From DASZIT01 sp036264255 (GTDB lineage Bacteria; Actinomycetota; Acidimicrobiia; Acidimicrobiales; RAAP-2), in NCBI GenBank assembly GCA_036264255.1, contig DATARI010000211.1, forward strand, positions 1 to 17,726: DNA of 17,726 nt. Direction: 5' to 3'. The notes under the pieces were generated by a model, which had not been told where the DNA came from, made no database searches, and saw only the letters and a program-made list of their open reading frames with translations. The position numbers and the translations under genes were made by a program. Shown in pieces: positions 8,070 to 17,014 of this stretch. Positions within the stretch are counted from its first letter, which is position 1. Every line of letters starts with the position of its first letter.

Positions 8070-8770
8070 GCATCCGGGTTTTGGTGGTGGATGATCAGGC
8101 GCTGGTGCGCGCCGGTTTTCGGATGATCCTCGAGACCCAGGCGGACATCGAGGTGGTGGGTGAATCGGCGGACGGAGCCGAGGCCGTCGAGGTGGCAGCC
8201 CGTCTGGCCCCCGACGTCGTGTTGATGGACATCCGGATGCCGGAGATGGACGGCATCGAGGCGACCCGGACGTTGACCAACGTCGGAGACCGCCGCGCCG
8301 GCAGCGGGTCGGAGGGACCCCGGGTCATCATCCTCACCACCTACGACCTCGACGAGTACGTCTTCGAAGCCCTGGAGGCGGGAGCGTCGGGATTTCTGCT
8401 GAAGGACGTGCGTCCCGAGGATCTGGTGCAGGGGGTTCGGGTGGTCGCCGCCGGCGATGCCCTGCTGGCGCCGGCGATCACCCGCCGCCTCATCGCCGAG
8501 TTCGCCGGTCGGGCGCAGCGGCACCCGGTGCTGGTGCAAGACCCGCGTCTCGACCGCCTCACCCCGCGGGAGCGGGAGATCCTGGGCCTGGTGGCGAAGG
8601 GGCTCTCCAACTCGGAGATCGCCTCGACCGCCTACGTGAGTGAGAACACCGTGAAGACCCATCTGGCCCGCATCTTCGACAAACTGGAACTCCGGGATCG
8701 GGCCCAGGCGGTGATCGTGGCTTACGAAGCCGGGCTGGTGGCTCCCGGTTCGCCGGCGGCCCGGGACTGA
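8066..8770 (+). CDS. Response regulator, NarL/LuxR family
   Basis: A 234-residue DNA-binding regulator and partner of the preceding kinase. The receiver domain has the acidic pair Asp9-Asp10, the phosphoacceptor Asp55 in VVLMDIRMPEMDG, Thr91 in ILTTYD and Lys113 in FLLKDV. A linker of about 30 residues leads to the LuxR-type helix-turn-helix beginning LTPREREILGLVAKGLSNSE, with the recognition helix around SENTVKTHLARIF. The GTG start overlaps the kinase stop as GTGA, indicating translational coupling. A likely target is the divergent ABC promoter. The gene is convergent with the GH16 gene, 19 bp away. Confidence 0.95.
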   Translation: MSIRVLVVDDQALVRAGFRMILETQADIEVVGESADGAEAVEVAARLAPDVVLMDIRMPEMDGIEATRTLTNVGDRRAGSGSEGPRVIILTTYDLDEYVFEALEAGASGFLLKDVRPEDLVQGVRVVAAGDALLAPAITRRLIAEFAGRAQRHPVLVQDPRLDRLTPREREILGLVAKGLSNSEIASTAYVSENTVKTHLARIFDKLELRDRAQAVIVAYEAGLVAPGSPAARD

Positions 8771-8789
8771 GTCTGAGCCCGCCAGGAGG

Positions 8790-10691
8790 CTATGACGCCG
8801 ACCCCAAGAAGGGGGCGTCGCCGAAGCTGTAAATGCCGCCGCCCGAGCCGAGCATGTAGTAGCCGTTGCCGTCGACCGAGGGGGCCATGGCGATGATCGG
8901 GGTGCTCGGAGGGTTGCCGCCCAGGCTGCCGAAGAAGGGTGCCCCGAAGCTGAAGATGCCACCGTCGGCGGCGACCATCCGGTAGCCCCGGCCGGCGGGA
9001 TCGGCGGTGAGACCCACCACCGGTTGGTTGAGGGGGGCGGCTCCCATGGAACCGAGGAACGGGGCATCCCCGAAGCTGAAGATCCCACCGTCACTGGCCA
9101 CCAGCCAGTACCCCTTGCCGTCGGGGGTCGAGGCGGTGCCCACCACCGGTTGGTTGATGTGCATGCCCCCAGTCGATCCGTAGAACTGGGCGTCGCCGAA
9201 GGTGAAGATGCCCCCGTCGCTGCCGACCAGCCAGTAGCCGCCGCCGTCGGGAGTGGCGGCCATGGCGATGATCTGGCCGTTGAGGGGATGGCCGCTCATG
9301 TCCCCGAGCGACCCGGCGTCACCGAAGGCCCGGACGGTCCCATTGGCGGTAGCCAGCCAGTACCCCTTCCCATCGGGGGTGGCGATGATGTCGATCACCG
9401 GAGACGCCACACTGCCGTTGAGGCCGCCGTAGTTCGGCGCATTGCCGAAGGCCGACACGCTGCCGGCGGCATTCACCACCCAGTATCCGGGACAGCCGTT
9501 GGCGGCTCGGGTCGGAGCGATGGCGGTGGTTTGCCCGGAGGCGTGGTCGGCGGCGACGGCACAGACCACTCGAGCCGGTGTAACTGGCGTACTCGGCGGG
9601 TGGATTGTCGTCGTAGTCGTGGGCGGGGGAATCGGGGTCGTATCGGTGGTCGTCGGGGGAGTTGTCGTCGGCGGAGTCGTCGGGGGAGTGGTCGTCGGCG
9701 GAGTGGTCGTCGGCGGAGCAGTCGTCGTAGTCGTCGTAGTCGTGGTGGTGGAGGTGGAGGTCGGAGCAGCCCCACCCATCGACCAGGCCCGGACATATTG
9801 GATCTCACTGGTAGCCGGCAGTGGGGTGCTCGCCGGGTCGAAGTTGTTGGTCCCGAGGCCGAGGGCCTGGGTCAGGTTGATGAAGAACGGCTGGTCGAAC
9901 GGTTGGGATCCGGATTGGGGAGACAGTGGGATCCAATGGTCAACCAAACAGGTCTGCCCGTTGTAGATCATGGAGATGCTGGTCGGGGTCCACTCGACGA
10001 CATAGTCGTTGAACTGGGTGGGATCGATGGTGCAGTTGTTGTTGGTGACGGTGTTGGTACTGGTGGCGGCGTTGACGGTGGCGAGACCGTAGTTGTAATG
10101 GATATAGGGGATGGCCAAGGTCGGATACTGGCTGTAGGTCTCGGCGATGTCGATCTCTCCGGACAGCGGCCATGCCCCGTAGAGAAGGGCGTTCTGCGGG
10201 TAGAGCCAGAGGGAGGACTGCAGGCCGGCCACGGTGGCGGCCGGGAGTTTCGCCTTCACCTCGAATCGCCCGTCGGTCTGGGTGAACAGCCCGTAGGTGC
10301 TGACGGTCCCGCTGGTGTACTGGGTGGTGAAGTTGCCGTAGGGATCCTGGCAGGTGAACGGAGCGGCTTCTTTGCGGGCGGTCAGGCTCAGGTAGCCGTT
10401 GCCGACAGAGATGTTGTTGGGTGAGTTGACGAAGCAGGCGACCAGGCCCGAGGTATAGCCGCTGGTGGCTGTCGTGATCGGCGTCCATTGAGTGGGATCG
10501 AGCGAGGTACCGGTGAATTCGGTGTCGAAGCTGCAGGTCCAAGTAGTGCCGGCGGCGACCAGGGTTTGTTGTCCGCCACATGACGGAGCGGCGGTGGCGG
10601 CGCCGGACAGGGCGCCATCGGAGGAGACGATCCCAACGGCGCAGAGGGCCAGAACCAAGATGAATGCGATCGGATTCTTCAGTCGGCCCAT
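8790..10691 (-). CDS. Secreted GH16 family glycoside hydrolase with Thr/Pro linker and six C-terminal repeats
   Basis: A 633-residue exported protein. A signal peptide (NPIAFILVLALCAVG; likely cleavage after ALSGAATA, near 34) precedes a GH16 catalytic domain at about 40-305. That domain holds the hallmark E-x-D-x-x-E motif as GEIDIAE, with Glu179 and Glu184 as predicted nucleophile and acid/base. GH16 enzymes cleave beta-1,3 or beta-1,4 glucans and galactans; the spacing here resembles laminarinase-type members. Residues 311-366 are an almost pure Thr/Pro linker. Residues about 399-633 contain six repeats of about 42 residues with the core GYWLVxSDGGIFSFGDAxFxGS; the fifth lacks the Asp and the last stops early. 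The repeats may form a beta-propeller-like wall- or sugar-binding module. GGGAGAG lies 5 nt before the ATG. Confidence 0.93.
   Translation of the reverse strand: MGRLKNPIAFILVLALCAVGIVSSDGALSGAATAAPSCGGQQTLVAAGTTWTCSFDTEFTGTSLDPTQWTPITTATSGYTSGLVACFVNSPNNISVGNGYLSLTARKEAAPFTCQDPYGNFTTQYTSGTVSTYGLFTQTDGRFEVKAKLPAATVAGLQSSLWLYPQNALLYGAWPLSGEIDIAETYSQYPTLAIPYIHYNYGLATVNAATSTNTVTNNNCTIDPTQFNDYVVEWTPTSISMIYNGQTCLVDHWIPLSPQSGSQPFDQPFFINLTQALGLGTNNFDPASTPLPATSEIQYVRAWSMGGAAPTSTSTTTTTTTTTTAPPTTTPPTTTPPTTPPTTTPPTTTDTTPIPPPTTTTTIHPPSTPVTPARVVCAVAADHASGQTTAIAPTRAANGCPGYWVVNAAGSVSAFGNAPNYGGLNGSVASPVIDIIATPDGKGYWLATANGTVRAFGDAGSLGDMSGHPLNGQIIAMAATPDGGGYWLVGSDGGIFTFGDAQFYGSTGGMHINQPVVGTASTPDGKGYWLVASDGGIFSFGDAPFLGSMGAAPLNQPVVGLTADPAGRGYRMVAADGGIFSFGAPFFGSLGGNPPSTPIIAMAPSVDGNGYYMLGSGGGIYSFGDAPFLGSAS
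8793..9497 (-). repeat. Six tandem ~126-bp coding repeats (42 residues each)
   Basis: The 3' third of the GH16 gene encodes six units sharing GYW(L/V), then DGGIFSFGDA, then a final Pro-rich turn with Asp-Gly. Units start near residues 400, 441, 483, 525, 567 and 608. Units 3 and 4 are the most alike. Unit 1 is the most divergent, and unit 6 ends after 26 residues. Confidence 0.85.
9594..9761 (-). repeat. Low-complexity Thr/Pro linker-coding tract
   Basis: The coding strand is built of Thr codons (mostly ACG/ACC/ACT) broken by Pro-Pro pairs, giving short near-tandem DNA repeats of GTCGTCGGCGGAGT type on the plus strand. It encodes the flexible linker between the catalytic domain and the repeats. 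The tract is likely prone to length variation. Confidence 0.85.
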
Positions 10692-11041
10692 CCCTACTCT
10701 CCCGTTGTCGTCGAGCGCGCAACCGGAGGGCCCACTGCCCTCCGATGCCGGCCATCAATCCGGAACCCCGCGAAACATTGCACGGGCACCGTCGTCGTTT
10801 CCCTCGACTCCGGTACACGGATCCCGGTGGCTTTTGTGCCGGCCGCTGTGTCGCAACTACATAGACATCATCGACGTCTCTGATCGATTCCTTTAGAAAC
10901 GCATCAGGGGCAATGACAGGCAACGATTGAATATCACCTTTGTGGTTCGGCCTTCCGGCGACATCCGGTGATCAGTTGGGCCACCGGCGCCGCTCGACGT
11001 CCCCAGACGACGCCGCGTTGTATCCGTGGTTCAATCGATCG
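10692..11041. other. 350-bp divergent intergenic region
   Basis: Separates the GH16 gene (-) from the methyltransferase gene (+). It holds a perfect 8-bp hairpin in the GH16 leader (10724-10744) and an imperfect inverted repeat AGACAT-N5-ACGTCT at 10863-10879. GATCGATT near 10882 recurs inverted near 11032. An open frame extends the methyltransferase back to a TTG at 10940, but those 34 residues do not resemble the family. No promoter is clear. Confidence 0.4.
10724..10744 (-). promoter_or_regulatory. Hairpin in the 5' leader of the GH16 gene
   Basis: CGGAGGGC (10724-10731), a 5-nt loop and GCCCTCCG (10737-10744) form a perfect 8-bp stem, about 33 nt before the GH16 start codon. There is no U-tract. 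It could be a protein-binding operator or an mRNA-stabilising structure. Confidence 0.4.
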
Positions 11042-11824
11042 GTGTCGAGACCATCGGGATCAGCCCTGTCGGACGCAACCGAGCGACTGGCCGCCGCCGG
11101 GTGCGTGGCGCCCGAGGAGGAGGCGCTGGAGCTCATGGCCGCCGCTCAGGGTGACGACCAGATGTTGGATGCGCTGGTTGAGCGGCGATCGACTGGCGAA
11201 CCGTTGGCCTGGATCACCGGAACGACGATGTTCTGCGGATTCAGAGTTGGGGTCGCCCCCGGCATCTACGTCCCCCGCTGGCAGAGCCAGCCGCTGGCCG
11301 AACGAGCCGCCGAACTACTTCCCGACCACGGACGGGCGATCGACATCGGGACCGGTAGCGGCGCCATCGCCTGTGTGTTGCTCGCTCGCCGCCCCGACGC
11401 ATCGGTCCTGGGTACCGAGTGCGACCGGAAAGCAGCCGAGTGTGCCCGGGCCAACGGGGTCCCGGTTGTCGAGGGCGACCTCTTCGAGGGGGTGCCGACA
11501 TCATGGAAGGGTTCCGTTGATGTGGTGGTGTCGGTGCTTCCCTATGTGCCGACCGGTGAGATCGAGTTCCTGCCCCGGGATGTGCGTGACTTCGAGCCGA
11601 TCGGTGCCCTGGACGGAGGTGCCGACGGCCTTGCCGTGATCCGCCGGGCGGTGGCCGAGGCCCGAGCGTGGCTCCGTCCCGGCGGGCACCTCCTCCTGGA
11701 GATTGGAGGCGATCAGCCCGGGATCCTTACCCCCGTGCTCGAGACGGCGGGGTTCGCTTCCATCCGGGTCATCTCCGATGAAGACGGTGACCCGAGAGGC
11801 ATCGAGGCGGTCACCGGTCGGTAA
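11042..11824 (+). CDS. PrmC/HemK-related putative protein (glutamine-N5) methyltransferase with degenerate active-site motif
   Basis: A 260-residue SAM-dependent methyltransferase related to PrmC, which methylates the GGQ glutamine of release factors. The N-terminal helical part leads to RRSTGEPLAWITG at 49-61 and the PG(I)YVPRW region at 73-80, typical of the family. Motif I, binding SAM, is DIGTGSGAIA at 101-110. The catalytic (N/D)PPY, usually NAPYVP in the actinobacterial PrmC-related subfamily, reads VLPYVP at 165-170, so the key Asn is Val165. The following ALDGGADGL at 189-197 is conserved. The GTG at 11042 was chosen because family similarity starts there; a TTG at 10940 would add 34 unrelated residues. 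It is convergent with the LLM gene, 7 bp away. It is probably not the cell's main PrmC, and its substrate is unknown. Confidence 0.8.
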   Translation: MSRPSGSALSDATERLAAAGCVAPEEEALELMAAAQGDDQMLDALVERRSTGEPLAWITGTTMFCGFRVGVAPGIYVPRWQSQPLAERAAELLPDHGRAIDIGTGSGAIACVLLARRPDASVLGTECDRKAAECARANGVPVVEGDLFEGVPTSWKGSVDVVVSVLPYVPTGEIEFLPRDVRDFEPIGALDGGADGLAVIRRAVAEARAWLRPGGHLLLEIGGDQPGILTPVLETAGFASIRVISDEDGDPRGIEAVTGR

Positions 11825-11831
11825 GGGGTCC

Positions 11832-12818
11832 TCACCCGCCCTGGATCGGGTGGACTCCGAGTTCAGGCAGCACCTTGGCCTCGAGCAGCGTGAGGCTCTC
11901 CCACGAAAGGTCGGGGTCGAGCCCTCCCATCAGGGGCTTCAAGAACAGGCCTCCGTTGGCGCGGGCGTGGGCAATGCACTCATCGGGGGTGAGCACCAGG
12001 TACTTGTTGGTCGCCCGGAGGTCGTCGATGTCCCGGACGCTTCGGTAGGGGTAGTCCGGGTTGCCCTTTGCCCAGGCGCCGTACTCGTTCATTTCGTGGA
12101 GAGCGTGCGGGGCGATGCGAGCCCAGTCGCGCTCAGGGTCGCTGCTGACGTGGATGAACATTGCGTCCAGATCCGGCGCCGCCGTCGCCGGGGGTACCGG
12201 ACGACCGAGTCGGCCGAGCTCCTCCCGGTAGGCCTCGAAGAACCTGGGCGCCGACGGGAGGAAGCCGTCGGCGATCCTGGCGGCCCGCCGGGCGGCGGCG
12301 TTGGAGGTGCCACCGAGGATGATCGGGGGACCTCCGGGCGTATAGGGGCGGGGGAGAATCCGGACCTGGCGTCCCCGGTAGTCGAACGGCTCGCCGGTCC
12401 ACGCCCGTTTGAGGGTCTCCACCGCGTGTTCCATGAGCGCGGGCCGATCGGAGATGGAGAGGCCGAACTGCTCGTACTCCTCCTCCCGGTAACCGCCGCC
12501 GACGATGAGGTACAGCCGCCCTTGGGACACGAGATCCAATACGGCGAGATCCTCGGCCGCCCGCAGTGGCTCGTAGAGGGGAAGGATCATCAGCGCAATG
12601 TTGATGAAGACCCGCTGGGTGCGGGCCGCGGCCGCCGCCGCCATCACGATGGGCGACGGCAAGTAGCCGTCGGTGGAGGCGTGGTGCTCCATGAAGGTCA
12701 GGGCGGCAAACCCAGCTCGGTCGGCCCACTCGCATTGTTCCAACGCGGTGGAATACAGCCGGCTGGCGGGAGTGCCAAAGTCCGGAGCCCGCATGTCGTA
12801 GCCCAGGGTCAGCAGCAC
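11832..12818 (-). CDS. Luciferase-like monooxygenase (LLM class) flavin/F420-dependent oxidoreductase
   Basis: A 328-residue cytosolic TIM-barrel enzyme of the bacterial luciferase superfamily. Visible family features are TFMEHHASTDGYLPSP at 41-56, ILPLYEPLRAAEDLAVLD at 78-95, SQGRLYLIVGGGYREEE at 98-114, and PPIILGGTSNAAARRAARIADG at about 164-185, where the flavin or F420 phosphate is normally bound. FMN versus F420 cannot be settled from sequence alone; F420 is common in this lineage. The GTG start at 12818 has GAGAGG at 12827-12832, 8 nt upstream. An open frame continues further back but runs over the preceding gene. It starts 22 nt after the stop of the cysteine-rich protein gene, so the two are probably co-transcribed. 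Confidence 0.87.
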   Translation of the reverse strand: MLLTLGYDMRAPDFGTPASRLYSTALEQCEWADRAGFAALTFMEHHASTDGYLPSPIVMAAAAAARTQRVFINIALMILPLYEPLRAAEDLAVLDLVSQGRLYLIVGGGYREEEYEQFGLSISDRPALMEHAVETLKRAWTGEPFDYRGRQVRILPRPYTPGGPPIILGGTSNAAARRAARIADGFLPSAPRFFEAYREELGRLGRPVPPATAAPDLDAMFIHVSSDPERDWARIAPHALHEMNEYGAWAKGNPDYPYRSVRDIDDLRATNKYLVLTPDECIAHARANGGLFLKPLMGGLDPDLSWESLTLLEAKVLPELGVHPIQGG

Positions 12819-12840
12819 GACCCGGACCTCTCGAGCCCCA

Positions 12841-13509
12841 TCATGGTTCCGGTCGCAGATCGAGCCGCCGGCGAAGCTCGACGTACACCTCGGTACCCAC
12901 GATGGCGTCCAGCTCCTCGGCCATTGATTCGACCACCGGTTGCTCGCCGACGTAGGCCCGGTCGCCCTCGGTACAGCACCACGCCATGGTGTCGCCTTCG
13001 GGCCCCCAGTCGGCCCTCGTCCACCCCCGCACGGTGGCCACCTCGGTCCCGTCGTCAACCGTTTCCCAGTCCACCTTGATCGGGAGCTGCCAACAGACCG
13101 ACGGTTTGAAATCGATGGGCGATTCGCCGGAGTCGAGGGCGCCCAGGTGCAGCGCGCAGCCGGCCCCGCCATCGAAGCCGGGGCGGTTGAGGAAAATGCA
13201 GGCTCCGTCGATCACCCGCGTGTTGGCCCGGTTGAAGTCGCCGAAGACACCGCCTTCCGCCGCCGCGGCGTGGTACTGGAATCGGGACGGATCCAACGTC
13301 GCCGCCAGCGCGCTGACACGACGGGCCTCGTCCAGGCCGTCGATCCCGGCGCCGAGCGAGCAACAGCCTTGGCCAAGGTCTTCCGCCGGTTCCGGGAGAA
13401 TGCCGAGGCATCCCCGTCCCCAGATACAGGTCCAGTTGGAGGTCAGGAACGAACGGTGGAAGCGCCAGGTGGTGTCGCCGTCGGAGATCTCGGTGATCAA
13501 TGGGTCCAT
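12841..13509 (-). CDS. Conserved cysteine-rich protein, possible metal-binding (YkgJ-like) protein
   Basis: A 222-residue soluble protein with nine cysteines: Cys28 and Cys34 (WTCIWGRGC), Cys49-Cys50 (GQGCCS), Cys104 (ACIFLNRPG), Cys118 (GAGCALH), Cys139 (KPSVCWQLP) and Cys178-Cys179 (AWCCTE). The GAGCALH...KPxxCWQLP arrangement resembles a conserved actinobacterial hypothetical family. The clusters recall YkgJ-type zinc/iron-chelating domains, but I would not assign it firmly there. A metal or Fe-S centre is a reasonable inference. The ATG at 13509 was preferred because a -10 box lies just upstream; the open frame continues back antisense-like to 14211 without family resemblance. It is the first gene of a likely operon with the LLM oxidoreductase. 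Confidence 0.8.
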   Translation of the reverse strand: MDPLITEISDGDTTWRFHRSFLTSNWTCIWGRGCLGILPEPAEDLGQGCCSLGAGIDGLDEARRVSALAATLDPSRFQYHAAAAEGGVFGDFNRANTRVIDGACIFLNRPGFDGGAGCALHLGALDSGESPIDFKPSVCWQLPIKVDWETVDDGTEVATVRGWTRADWGPEGDTMAWCCTEGDRAYVGEQPVVESMAEELDAIVGTEVYVELRRRLDLRPEP

Positions 13510-13518
13510 GCTCGTACC

Positions 13519-13524
13519 ATCGTA
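13519..13524 (-). promoter_or_regulatory. -10 box (TACGAT) for the cysteine-rich protein gene
   Basis: TACGAT ends 9 nt before the ATG at 13509, and no Shine-Dalgarno is visible. The same hexamer precedes leuS at nearly the same distance, which supports it as a promoter giving a leaderless or near-leaderless mRNA. Confidence 0.5.
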
Positions 13525-13724
13525 AGACCCCTGACGGTGCCGCAGGGAGCCGGCGGTTGGCTGACCGAGGGACGACGTCATCGTCGGCTCCGCGCTGTGG
13601 TGGATCTTCCCGTCGCCGCAGTTTGCCCGGTCAGCCCCCGGGACGCCGTTGACGCCTCGACCCGCATCGATCTCGAGGCCCGACGGTGCATCGGTGGGGC
13701 CGTCGTCGCGGCGCCGGAGTCGGT

Positions 13725-14102
13725 TCAGCCCGGGGCCGGTGCCGAATTGGCGATCTGGGTTTCGATCGCCTTGAGGTCGAAGTAGTCGCGCCAGCGTGTC
13801 ACCAGACCGCCACTGTCGATGTCGACGACCGTGCACCCGTGTATCTCGATCGGTATCGTCCCGCCGAGGGTTCCCCGTCCGATCCATTCGAAGGAGCCAC
13901 TGACGTCGTCCCCCTGGACGGAGACGATCTGTTGTTGCCAGTCGGGGAAGGACGCCTTGGTCATCTCCTCGATGGAGGCGATGTCCGTGGTCGGGGCGTT
14001 CACCGGATCGCTGAACAGGGCACCCGGCGCGAAGAAGGAAGGGAAGTCGCCTTCGGGGCCCAGCGCCACTTCGAGGTTGCCTGCCCACGAGGACCAATCC
14101 AT
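13725..14102 (-). CDS. NTF2-fold SnoaL-like protein
   Basis: A 125-residue small soluble protein with the NTF2-like pattern: FFAPGALFSDPV near 23-34, a helix IEEMTKASFPDW, strands SVQGDDVSGSFEWIG and IEIHGCTVVDID, and a final GGLVTRWRDYFDLKAI at 98-113. The WRDYFD ending is shared with limonene-epoxide-hydrolase-like and SnoaL-like proteins, and with the gene at 2126-2545. No Arg-x-Asp catalytic pair is visible, so a binding or cyclase-like role cannot be excluded. There is no Shine-Dalgarno, but a -10 box lies 7 nt before the ATG. It lies downstream of the tRNA gene on the same strand, separated from it by a terminator. The 215 bp between this gene and 13509 hold no feature I can support beyond the next promoter. 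Confidence 0.72.
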   Translation of the reverse strand: MDWSSWAGNLEVALGPEGDFPSFFAPGALFSDPVNAPTTDIASIEEMTKASFPDWQQQIVSVQGDDVSGSFEWIGRGTLGGTIPIEIHGCTVVDIDSGGLVTRWRDYFDLKAIETQIANSAPAPG

Positions 14103-14109
14103 GGCCGTT

Positions 14110-14115
14110 ACCGTA
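14110..14115 (-). promoter_or_regulatory. -10 box (TACGGT) for the 13725-14102 gene
   Basis: TACGGT ends 7 nt before the ATG at 14102, so transcription would begin at the start codon itself. It lies beyond the tRNA terminator, consistent with independent transcription. Confidence 0.45.
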
Positions 14116-14183
14116 CCGTTGAGGGTGGCATCCGGCTGGGGTGGATCGGTTCCGAGGTCGCAGGCCGAGAGGCCGGAGCCGGC

Positions 14184-14218
14184 AAAAGGGCCGGTACCCG
14201 TTTCCGAGCACCGGCCCT
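14184..14218 (-). terminator. Intrinsic terminator of tRNA-Ala
   Basis: On the minus strand AGGGCCGGT (14218-14210) pairs exactly with ACCGGCCCT (14195-14187). The inner stem continues through wobble and G-C pairs to a GAAA tetraloop, about 14 bp in all. The transcript then reads UUUU, counting the terminal U of the stem. This is the clearest rho-independent terminator in the window, and it starts about 19 nt after the tRNA 3' end. Confidence 0.9.
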
Positions 14219-14236
14219 CACCTGCAATTGTTCGGG

Positions 14237-14310
14237 TGGAGGCGAAGGGACTCGAACCCTCGAACCTCCTGACTGCCAGTCAGGCGCTCTACCAGCTGAG
14301 CTACGCCCCC
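14237..14310 (-). tRNA. tRNA-Ala (anticodon GGC)
   Basis: A full cloverleaf is visible. The acceptor GGGGGCG pairs with CGCCTCC and includes G3-U70, the alanine identity pair. The D arm is GCTC/GAGC with loop AGCTGGTA. The anticodon arm CCTGA/TCAGG has loop CTGGCAG (anticodon GGC), and the T arm GAGGG/CCCTT has loop TTCGAGT. The discriminator is A, and the CCA end is not encoded (CCC follows). The variable loop is AGGTTC, 6 nt, one longer than usual. It reads GCC, and probably GCU by wobble, which suits a high-GC genome. Confidence 0.95.
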
Positions 14311-14321
14311 GAAGTCGTGTC

Positions 14322-14329
14322 ACATTATC
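14322..14329 (-). promoter_or_regulatory. Possible -10 region of the tRNA-Ala gene
   Basis: The minus strand reads TGATAATGT here, giving a GATAAT hexamer at 14329-14324 about 13 nt before the mature tRNA 5' end. No strong -35 box is seen. Confidence 0.4.
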
Positions 14330-14483
14330 AGCCCTCCGCCGGAGGCTGCCCCGAGCCGGGCAGGGGACCGGCAACCGCGCGATCGGGGCCGGGGCGGCCG
14401 CTCAACCTCGACGAGCGGCCCGGGGGCCGGCGGTTGGGCAGCGCCACCAGGGCCGTTCTTGCCGACCCCGGTTTGGCTCCCGG

Positions 14484-14489
14484 TACGAT
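14484..14489 (+). promoter_or_regulatory. -10 box (TACGAT) for leuS
   Basis: TACGAT ends 8 nt before the ATG at 14498. No Shine-Dalgarno is present, so a leaderless leuS mRNA is likely. A TTGCCG about 19 nt upstream could be a weak -35. Confidence 0.5.
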
Positions 14490-14497
14490 CATCGGCA

Positions 14498-17008
<2,511 letters not shown>

Positions 17009-17014
17009 CCGGCG

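Noticed and set aside
9594..9761. CRISPR-like or minisatellite repeats
   Set aside because: The short repeats are Thr/Pro codons of the GH16 linker. There are no regular spacers and the tract is in frame.
10745..10860. Cyclic-di-GMP (GEMM-I) riboswitch in the GH16 leader
   Set aside because: The minus strand has AAAGCCACCGG followed later by CCGG, recalling part of GEMM-I. The GGCAAACC/GAAA-loop half is absent and GGC...GCC closes on only 6 nt, so the fold does not fit.
12819..13172. N-terminal extension of the LLM oxidoreductase by 118 codons
   Set aside because: It lies over the cysteine-rich gene in another frame. A good ribosome binding site precedes the GTG at 12818.
13510..14211. N-terminal extension of the cysteine-rich protein gene by about 234 codons
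   Set aside because: It would overlap the NTF2-like gene on the same strand and reads as a frame-shifted version of it. Family resemblance begins near 13509.
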